Below are positions 55,501-64,000 of a stretch of DNA of 64,000 bases, in pieces. The position numbers and the translations under genes are program-made. The notes below the pieces were generated by a model, which was not told where the DNA came from, made no database searches, and saw nothing but the letters and a program-made list of their open reading frames with translations. This stretch comes from Sinohyriopsis cumingii (Eukaryota > Mollusca > Bivalvia > Unionida > Unionidae), in assembly GCA_028554795.2 (NCBI GenBank), contig CM068839.1, forward strand, positions 45,462,940 to 45,526,939, read 5' to 3'. The stretch's first letter is position 1. Each line of letters starts with the position of its first letter.

Positions 55501-56590
55501 CACCAGTATATTATGAAGACCAGTAAATTATGTAGACCAGTAGACTATGAAAACCAATAGATTATGTAGACTTGAATATTATGTACACCTGCATATTGTA
55601 AAGACTAGTAGATTATAAAGACCAGTAGATTATAAAGACCAGTGGATTATGTAGACCAGTAGATTATAAAGACCAGTGGATTATGTAGACCAGTAGATTA
55701 TAAAGACCAGTATATTATAAATACCATTATGCGATGTAGACTAGTTGATTATAAAGACCAGTAGATTATAAAGACCAGTTGATTAGGTAGACCAGTGGAT
55801 TATAAAAGACCAGTAGATTATGTACACCTGTAGATTGTAAAGACCAGTAGATTATAAAGACCTGTAGATTATGACGACCAGTAGATTATGTAGACCATAT
55901 GTAGACCTGTAGATTATGTAGACCAGTAGATTATGTAGACCAGTATATTATAAATACCAGTATGTTATGTAGAATTGTATATTATGTACACCTGTAGATT
56001 GTAAAGAGCAGTAGATTATAAAGACCAGTAGATTATGTACACCTGTAGATTATAAAGGCCAGTAGAGTATGTAGACCAGTAGATTATAAAGACCAGTAGA
56101 TTATGTAGACCAGTAGATTATAAAGACCAGTAGATTATGTAGACCTGCAGATTATAAAGACGAGCAGATTATGTAGACTTGTATAATATGTACACCTGTA
56201 GACTGTAAAGACCAGTAGATTATGTAGACCAGTAGATTATGTAAACTAGTAGATTATGTAGACTTGTAGATTATACAAACCAGTATATTATGTAGACCAG
56301 TAGATTATAAATACAGTAGATTACGTATGAAAGTACAATACGAAGACCAGTAGATTATGCAGACCAGTAGATTATGCAGGCCAGTAGATTATGTAGACTA
56401 GTAGATTATACAAACCAGTATATTATGTAGACCAGTAGATTATAAAGACAGCATATTACGTATAGAAGTACAATACGCAGACCAGTAGATTATGAAGACC
56501 AGTAGATTATGTAGATCAGTAGATTATAAAGACCAGTAGATTGTAAAAACCAGCATATTACGTAGACCAGTAGACTATGAAGAGAAGTAG
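55501..56590. repeat. Minisatellite, 17- to 18-bp period, about 60 copies
   Basis: Units AGATTATGTAGACCAGT and AGATTATAAAGACCAGT alternate in no fixed order. Confidence 0.96.
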
Positions 56591-56594
56591 ACTC

Positions 56595-58135
56595 CAATAT
56601 ACAACTTTATTAATAAGGTCCGGTCAATATTCGACCTTATTAATAAAGTCGGGTCAATATACAACCTTATTAATACATTCGGGCCAATATACAACCTTAT
56701 TAATAAAGTCGGATCAATATACAACCTTATTAATAAAGTCCGGTCAATATACAACCTTATTAATAAAGTCGTATCAATATACAACCTTTTTAATAAAGTC
56801 GGGCCAATATACAACCTTATTAATAAAGTCGGGTCAATATACAACCTTATTAATAAAGTCCGGTCAAAATACAACCTTATTAATAAAGTCCGGTCAAAAT
56901 ACAACCTTATCTTATAAAGTCCGGTCAATATACAACCTTATCTTATAAAGTCCGATCAATATACGACCTTATTAATAAAGTCGGGTCAATATACAACCTT
57001 ATTAACAAAGTCGGGTCAATATACGACCTTATTAATAAAGTCCGGTCAAAATACAACCTTATCTTATAAAGTCCGGTCAATATACGACCTTATTAATGAA
57101 GTCGGGCCAATATACGACCTTATTAATAAAGTCGAGTCAATATACAACCTCATTAATAAAGTCGGGTCAATATACAACCTTATTAATAAAGTCCGGTCAA
57201 TATACGACCTTACTAATACAGTCGGGTCAATATACAACCTTACTAATAAAGTCCGGTCAATATACGACCTTACTAATAAAGTCGGGTCAATATACAATCT
57301 TATTAATAAAGTCGGGTCAATATACACCCTTATTAATATAGTCCGGTCAAAATGCAACTTTATCTTATAAAGTCCGGTCAATATACAACCTTATCTTATA
57401 AAGTCCGGTCAATATACGACATTATTAATAAAGTCTGGTCAATATACAACCTTATTAATAAAGTCGGGTCAATATACGACCTTATTAATAAAGTCCGGTC
57501 ACAATACAACCTTATTAACAAAGTCGGGTCAATATACGACCTTATTAATAAAGTCGGGTCAATATACAACCCTATTAATAAAGTCCGGTCAATATACGAC
57601 CTTATTAATAAAGTCGGGCCAATATACGACCTTATTAATAAAGTCGGGCCAATATACGACCTTATTAATAAAGTCGGGTCAATATACAACCTTATTAATA
57701 AAGTCCGGTCACAATGCAACCTTATCTTATGAAGTCCGGTCAATATACGACCTTATTAATAAAGTCCGGTCACAATACAACCTCATTAACAAAGTCGGAT
57801 CAATATACGACCTTATTAATAAAGTCGGATCAATATACAACCCTATTAATAAAGTCCGGTCAATATGTGACCTTATTAATAAAGTCGGGCCAATATACGA
57901 CCTTATTAATAAAGTCGGGCCAATATACGACCTTATTAATAAAGTCGGATCTATATACAACCTTATTAATAAAGTCCGGTCACAATACAACCTTATCTTA
58001 TAAAGTCCGGTCAATATACGACCTTATTAATAAAGTCGGGCCAATATACGACCTTATTAATAAAGTCGGGTCAATATACGACCTTACTAATAAAGTCGGG
58101 TCAATTATACAACCTTATTAATAACGTCAAAATAC
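56595..58135. repeat. Minisatellite, 30-bp period, about 51 copies
   Basis: The unit CTTATTAATAAAGTCGGGTC plus AATATACAAC occurs with GGG/CGG and ACAAC/ACGAC variants. Higher-order blocks (about 270 to 300 bp) begin with the TTATCTTATAAAGTCCG variant and recur at about 56.9, 57.05, 57.36, 57.72 and 57.99 kb. Frames open on both strands are repeat artefacts. Confidence 0.97.
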
Positions 58136-58680
58136 AAACTTATCTAGGAGAAACCAGAGAAAACAATTTTCTAAAGAAAATTAATTTTAATTCAGTTACC
58201 AATTTATGACAAAAATCTCAGCAAGAAATATAAGAAACTGACGGGTCACCTGCTAACGAACATACATATATAGAAAAGGAGAGCTTTAATAGTCTCGTAT
58301 GTTTGAATTGCACATAGAGATTCCCCACCCCCACTAACTTGCTGACCATTCCAAATAATTTAGTCTTCTCATTCAATCCGAATGCCATCGAGTACATTTT
58401 TCCTTACTATTTACCAAATTTTCCTAGGTCATGAAGTGAAAGCCTTTTCTCGCGTTTTGATGTCTTTACAAAAGTAAATCGTATTTTCCCAGGTGTTCAA
58501 CAGCTGATTATATTTCAGGCAGTCCACCAAAGGAAACCCCAGCTTGATATATCAAATTCATAGTCAAGTCATCTATAGCAAGTATTTATGTTAATAAAGT
58601 CTCTGATTTGACAACTGGGACTCTGATATCTTGATAGCATACATAAAAATACGTAAATCTAGTATAAGAGAAATGCAAGT
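58136..58680. other. Gene-free sequence
   Basis: I support no gene here. Confidence 0.45.
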
Positions 58681-58790
58681 AGTAAGTAGTAAGTATAAAC
58701 ATATAGAACTCTAATATCCGGGAAATGCAGGTAGTAAGTATAAATATAATTAACTGATATCTTGTTAATGCAGAAAGTAAGTACAAGTAT
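58681..58790. repeat. Diverged short repeat with AATGCAGGTAGTAAGTATAA units
   Basis: About three diverged units are present. Similar phrases (GGGAAAATCAGACAGTAAG) reappear near 59.75 kb. Confidence 0.6.
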
Positions 58791-58837
58791 TACGTATATT
58801 TGACTATTTTATTTGTATTTTTTGTTGGCTTTTGTCC

Positions 58838-58862
58838 ATTATTATTGTTGTTGTTGTTGTTG

Positions 58863-58900
<38 letters not shown>

Positions 58901-58985
58901 AGCGTTTATTTGTAATACAGGCCACTGGCCCGTGTTACATTTCCATACATCATGCGGTACAATAAGATGTTTTAGTGCGTAACAA
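58838..58985 (-). mobile_element. Possible LINE 3' end with (TTG)n/(TTA)n tail
   Basis: On the minus strand TGTAACACGGGCCAGTGGCC and AAATAAACGCTT lead into (TAA)n and (CAA)n, the layout of a CR1/L2-like or SINE 3' end. No coding part is attached. Confidence 0.4.
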
Positions 58986-58999
58986 AATAATATATCTAT

Positions 59000-59108
59000 T
59001 GGTCTATAGAAAGATGGTCTTTCCATCGACTTCCAATGGCCTATAGAAAGATGGTCTTTCCATCGACTTCCAATGGCCTATATAAAGATGGTCTTTCCAT
59101 CGACTTAA
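59000..59108. repeat. Tandem repeat, 37-bp period, three copies
   Basis: The unit CCTATAGAAAGATGGTCTTT plus CCATCGACTTCCAATGG occurs nearly unchanged three times. Confidence 0.95.
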
Positions 59109-60960
59109 TCTCATCCTGCAGCTTTTGCTTCCAAATATCTTCACATATCTGGCTGGAATATCTAAGAAACGTATTTTCATCATTTACGTCCTAAGTACAC
59201 CACATTACAAAATCCGAGTATAAAAAGAAGCTTTGTAACATTGTTAGCCCAGCAGTCACAAATTTACCCCCATCTTAACTGTAAATTGTAGCATTATTTA
59301 GGAACAGTCTTTTTGTTGTGTTCAGTTTTTATCTGAGAGTATTTATTTAAATTGTTTACTGGAACTATAACGTGCACATTAATATTTTTCGGACAAATTG
59401 AGTATTTTGGGATTATTGGGAATTCATTCGATAAAATTTTGGATTATATCGTTATGATGCATCAAGACTGTTAGCACACAAACCCTATTCCATGTTATTG
59501 GCATATCAGCACATTACAGATTGGAATTCGTTTTGAACCCCACTGGAATTCATTCGAAATTCTCTTTTGTTTTTGACTTGCGATATAACTGTTAGCGTTA
59601 TTTGAGATATAATTGACAATACTGTAAGTTGTTTTAAACTTTTCACTTTGAAAGTAAAATATTTGTTAATTGTACAAAAGTTTTTCGTTTTTGTTCTTTT
59701 CTATTATTTAGTTTAATATCATAACAATTCCTAACTTTGATATCTGGGAAAATCAGACAGTAAGATTAAATACAGTTGGTAAGTGTAACTATGAGTATCT
59801 CTGATAACTGGGAAACTCAGATAACAAGTTTTAAAATAAGTCAGCTAATAAGTAAGTGCCTCCTATTTGTTGGTTTCAAACTACTAAACGTTTGAAACTT
59901 ACTTTGTTTATTTAAAGGTTATGTTTTTGCGTTTTTACAAATTGAAAATTAGCGTGGCACATATATAATATCCAATCATATTTTTATATGCTGCATAAAA
60001 TTATGCTACATATATATTAATATACTTTTTACCGTATGTAGTCATAGATTAGTGGAGGCCAACTGCAAACATCATTGACCGTGATCAGCCGTCATATAAC
60101 GCTCTTTGTTCTATTGACTACACTTAACAAACTGAAAATCTGGGTCTGTGCAATTTGCAGAGTGACTTCGAGCTATAAGCGAGTACTTATGGTTCCCACA
60201 CGATGCAGCACGTGTATTATACAGTGTAATGGAATGCCGACTTACATTTGTATCGTTGGCTTTCGCTTGACCTGAAAAATCAAGCGACAACACCTGGAAA
60301 CCTAGGCTATTCAAGAAAATATAAAGTAATTTTAAAACTTCATGCCTTTTATAAAACCGCTTCTTTACCATATTAATATATTCTGAAAGGCGTTCGAGGT
60401 TTGTTTCATGCCATCTGAACAAATCTGGCTACAGGTGTGGCTTATTTAGTTATTAAGAATAAAGTCACTTTCCTGAAATGTTGTGCAAATATTTTGCGTC
60501 TTTGTTGATCATTTTTAGGTTGATTTTAGCAGATATAAAAGCAACGAGACCTAACTCCTGAAATGCAACCGGCCATGGGAAATCAAAATTGCAAACATCT
60601 CGTGCCGTTCGTTAATTTTTACAATAGATGTGAATATAATACGAATTTCAAATTTAGAGAGCGCATTGCTTGATAATTTAGAGTGTGCATTTCTTTTTAA
60701 TTTAGAGTCATTTTTAAAAAGAGTCAACAGAAAGGAGTAGAAAGTGTACTATCTACATCAATCAAACTAAACTTATCAAAAATATTTTCTAACAAAAGAA
60801 AAGTGTATATTTGTGCTTCACCGAATTCGTATTGAAGTAAAACAAACAATTAACTGTAAATTTTTGTATTTATTCACTAGTGTTTTTTTAATTCTTCTTT
60901 TCTTTCATATTTTATCTTGTTATGATAATATTTTATTGCTGTTATTATGTTTACATTTTA
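59109..60960. other. 1.85-kb gene-free sequence
   Basis: Short open frames show no domains. I support no RNA gene or repeat here. Confidence 0.5.
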
Positions 60961-60974
60961 GAATTTTGCCTTTA

Positions 60975-61812
60975 AATATTGTGATATTACAATGTTGTCT
61001 TTAAATATTCTGATGTTACAACGTTATATTTAAATATTCTGATATTACAACGTTGTCTTTCAATATTCTGATGTTACAACGTTGTCTTTAAATATTCTGA
61101 TGTTACAACGTTCTATTAAAATATTCTGATGTTACAACGTTGCCTTTAAATATTCTGATGTTACAACGTTGTCTTTAAGTATTCTGATGTTACAACGTTC
61201 TATTTAGATATTCTGATGTTACAACGTTGTCTTTAAATAGTCTGATGTTACAAAGTTCTATTAAAATATTCTGATGTTACAACGTTCTATTAAAATATTC
61301 TGATGTTACAACTTTGTCTTTAAATATTCTGATGTTACAATGTTGTCTTTAAATATTCTGATGTTACAACGTTCTATTAAAATATTCTGATGTTACAAAG
61401 TTTCCTTCAAATATTCTGATGCTACAACGTTGCCTTTAAATATTCTGATGTTACAACGTTCTATTTAGATATTCTGATGTTACAACGTTGTCTTTAAATA
61501 ATCTGATGTTACAACGTTGTCTTTAAATAATCTGATGTTACAACGTTCTATTAAAATATTCTGATGTTACAACGTTGTCTTTAAATATTCTGATCTTACA
61601 ACGTTGTCTTTAAATATTCTTATGTTACAACATTGTCTTTAAATATTCTGATGTTACAACGTTCTATTTAAATATTCTGATGTTACAACATTATATTTAA
61701 ATATTCTGATGTTACAACGTTGTCTTTAAATATTCTGATGTTACAACGTTCTATTTAAATATTCTTATGTAACAACGTTCTAATAAAAATATTCTGATGT
61801 TACAACGTTTTA
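60975..61812. repeat. Minisatellite, 29-bp period, about 29 copies
   Basis: The unit GATGTTACAACGTTGTCTTT plus AAATATTCT occurs with a recurring CTATTAAAATATTCT variant. Confidence 0.97.
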
Positions 61813-62149
61813 TAGAATTCTTTAGAAAGTTCAAATGGTATTTGAAAGTTACAATAAGTTAGGATTCCTATATAAACCTTGTTATAATTTAGTAAATTTT
61901 TAAAATTATCTATATAGGTTTAATTGGGGGGGGGGAATGTAATAAACACAATTTAAAGATTCAAAAACTGTAAACTCTGTTAAACTTCATACATAATTTT
62001 GAAATTTTCAAATTTTCCCTGATTATTATAAATTTTAAACATTTAAATTTTATGTAATTTATATTGGGTTGGGATTCCTATTTAATTTATATTAAATTTA
62101 GGATTTAAAACCAGTTGAAATTTTAAAATTTGGAATTGGAATCCTAAGA
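61813..62149. other. Gene-free AT-rich sequence
   Basis: There is a G9 run at about 61927-61935 and phrases such as TTGGGATTCCTAT repeat loosely. I see no gene. Confidence 0.4.
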
Positions 62150-62901
62150 TTTGGCGGGACTCATGTCTGGGTCGGGGGATGAGTTGGAGGCTATGGCCTG
62201 CGCACTGACAGTATCACACCCCTGGCGGGTAGCCAACCGAAGCTCTCCTTCCCATCCCCCTCCCCATTTTGCTCCTCCTCTCCTCAGGATTCCAATTTCT
62301 TGACAAGTTAGTTCATAATTATCTCCCTATCACTATTATTTGCCCACATGCCTTCATTGTTCCAACAATGTAATCTGTAATTTTGTAAAGTGTATTTTTG
62401 TCGAATTTCCCATCTAAAAACAAAATGTTATTGCTTTTATATTTGTCTTATTTTATACATATTTCCCCTATTAACTTTAGTCTTTCGTCCTTTCTTTTTT
62501 CACATTGTGTCATTGGATGATATTTACTGAAAGGGGCATTCTTACACAGTGGACATTATGGCGATACTCTGATCATGTGCCGTCTCACTGCCACTTCTGT
62601 CAACCATGCATTGTTCATGTATTTGAAGCAGAGGCTTTGAATTTTAAGTGATCCTAATTTGTTCCAGTACCCCCAGGCCCTGTCCCAATTTACTCCGAAA
62701 TTTTCTTGTTCTGCTTTACTCTTACTTTTTTTGTTGTATCTTCTCTTATCCATTGATATGTATCTTTTTCTTCCTTTTCCCATAACTCTGTTTTATCGTG
62801 ATATTTAATTAGTAACTCTTTAACAAGCCTGAACTTCTATTTTTTTTTAAAATGTGTTATTTTGATATGTTTCCCTCCTATTCTTCATAGCATAACCGTA
62901 G

Positions 62902-62902
<1 letters not shown>

Positions 62903-62961
<59 letters not shown>
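62903..62961. repeat. (TA)n microsatellite inside the second Tx1-like LINE
   Basis: About 29 TA dinucleotides are present. Confidence 0.98.
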
Positions 62962-62967
<6 letters not shown>

Positions 62968-63247
62968 CCACGGTAGGTTGGGTTCAGATTTTTAATCTTT
63001 TAAAGCTGTTTAAAATGTTGGCATATTTAATTAAAATGGGATTAGGTAATGCTAATTCCCCCTTTCTCTCGCTCTATATAACGTTTCTTTATTTATGTAG
63101 TGGGTTTTATAATCCCATATATAATTAATAATGTCATTATCTACTTTATTTAATGTGGCATTTTCTATTTCTGTAGATTTTAAAATATAGTTTATGTTTT
63201 TTGAATGCATGTATGTTTTGGCAACCTGGGCCCGTTCCATTATACAG

Positions 63248-63468
63248 AATAATAATAATAATGAGGACTTTGTATAACGCCTAATCTTTAGAAGCTCTAA
63301 GCGCTTTACAACATTAGACAACACCTATAAGATATATTTAAAAAAAAACAACACAAAAAACATATAATAATATTATTACAAAAACAAACACCATGAAATT
63401 AGAAAAACATTAAAAAATAAAAAACATGCTGAGAATATTTCAGGTAGGAAACATTATTAAGTCTTTAA
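63248..63468 (-). mobile_element. Nested 3' fragment of the CR1/L2-like LINE
   Basis: The fragment matches 25460-25675 closely (TGAGGACTTTGTATA, AGCGCTTTACAACATTAGAC, CATGCTGAGAATATTTCAGG) with the same ATT-type tail. It lies between Tx1 sequence reading CTAACGCC and the piece corresponding to LCIMERAQ, so it inserted into that LINE after the latter had integrated. No long target duplication is visible. Confidence 0.93.
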
Positions 63469-64000
63469 TGGCGTTAGTGCCCAGATATTCACATTTTCTT
63501 CTATTTTCTTTTTCATGTTTTTACAGTTTTCCTGTTTATCTCTTCTCCCGAAAAAGACTCCCAGTGCCTTAGCTCGATCTTTGATTAGATGAAGGGTGGG
63601 GTAAGACCGGGGTGGATACTCCACCAGTTCTCTATCTTTAATATTTCTGTTTTTTCGTGGTTGATTTTAGACCCTGAAGCTTTACCAAATTTTTCAAATT
63701 ATTTTTCCAGGTGTTTGACGGAGTTTGGGTCTTTTATAAAGTTAGTACAATCATCTGCATGTTGTAGCATCTTAATTTCGTCCTTTATTCTCTCTTCCTT
63801 TGGTCGGTTTGACTTAACATTTACGACCATTCTTCATCGGTCCAAAGACGTTGTGGTATTACAGAAACGAAAATCTTATATTCTCGTCTTTTCATGGATT
63901 TTCGCCCTTATCTTGATACGATGGTCAACAGTGATAGAGAGAGGGTGGGGACAGCCTCTGGATATTTTCATATTTGATTAATAATAATCGATTTTTAGAA

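Larger units (their letters stand above)
62150..64000 (-). mobile_element. Second Tx1-like LINE copy, 3' half, continues past right edge
   Basis: On the minus strand this contains pieces matching the 30.9 to 35.7-kb LINE: SLCFKYMNNAWLT (62.6 kb), CIMERAQVAKT and DIINYIWDYKTHYINKETLY (63.1 to 63.2 kb), FGKASGSKINHEKTEI (about 63.65 kb), MLQHADD (about 63.75 kb) and, near the right edge, the RQGCP-region remnant. Stops and frameshifts are frequent. A (TA)n tract (about 62903-62960) and a nested LINE fragment (63248-63468) interrupt it. Confidence 0.85.

Noticed and set aside
56575-58135. Open frames on both strands reading LLIKSGQYTT or LLIRLYIDPT
   Set aside because: Artefacts of a 30-bp minisatellite.
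58790-59026. Poly-Asn protein frame
   Set aside because: Translation of the (ATT)n/(GTT)n tract; no conserved domain.

Overview
The window looks like a piece of an invertebrate animal genome, most likely a mollusc (inference). It has no prokaryotic gene organisation. Instead it holds many different minisatellites, several tRNA-derived SINEs (one with a body I associate with mollusc genomes), CR1/L2-like and Tx1-like LINE remains, and one large virus-like DNA element. I see no intact host protein-coding gene. The only host-gene trace is a short histone H3 tail relic near 30.4 kb.

Region 1 (1 to about 16.36 kb) is most of a Polinton/Maverick (adintovirus-like) element that runs off the left edge. 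From left to right it carries: the start of a packaging ATPase (-), a parvovirus-type phospholipase A2 protein (+), a retroviral-type integrase of the classic Polinton kind (+), a protein-primed-type DNA polymerase B joined to a Pif1-like helicase and a terminal HNH-like zinc domain (-), a small Cys-rich protein (+), a free-standing HNH endonuclease (+), a 1.75-kb non-coding stretch, and a repeat-bearing 192-aa protein (+). A minus-strand block of virion genes then follows: two jelly-roll-type structural proteins, a two-TM protein, a fibre-like protein, an adenain-type protease, two pVI/pX-like basic membrane-active proteins, the major capsid protein and a coiled-coil core-like gene. Replication and integration genes lie on the left, and the virion block is transcribed leftward on the right. 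The two halves converge on a 348-bp palindrome. The element looks nearly whole, with about one apparent break in the visible part, and is therefore probably a young insertion.

The most unusual stretch is inside that element at 7.14 to 7.74 kb. It is an array of recurring hairpins: four copies of a 35-nt hairpin, three copies of a 29-nt hairpin and one longer stem. Stem changes between copies are compensatory or G-U tolerant, and the last stem is followed by a run of nine T. A tRNA-like pair of A and B boxes lies just upstream. This is my best candidate for an undescribed structured non-coding RNA system.

Region 2 (16.4 to 24 kb) is a succession of minisatellites (periods about 41, 28, 43, 37 and 25 bp); the last is interrupted by a tRNA-derived SINE with a clear target duplication. 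Region 3 (24 to 36 kb) has a 5'-truncated CR1/L2-like LINE (-), microsatellites, a 41-bp minisatellite, the H3 relic and a long decayed Tx1-like LINE (+). Region 4 (36 to 45.4 kb) has gene-free sequence, a 39-bp mucin-like minisatellite split by a SINE and by a 1-kb insertion, a 38-bp array and a 27-bp array split by a second copy of the tRNA-derived SINE. Region 5 (45.4 to 64 kb) has gene-free AT-rich sequence, an RT relic, minisatellites of 50, 33, 17 to 18, 30, 37 and 29 bp, and a second Tx1-like LINE (-) that contains a nested fragment of the CR1/L2-like LINE. Most apparent long open frames outside the Polinton are side effects of repeat periods divisible by three.
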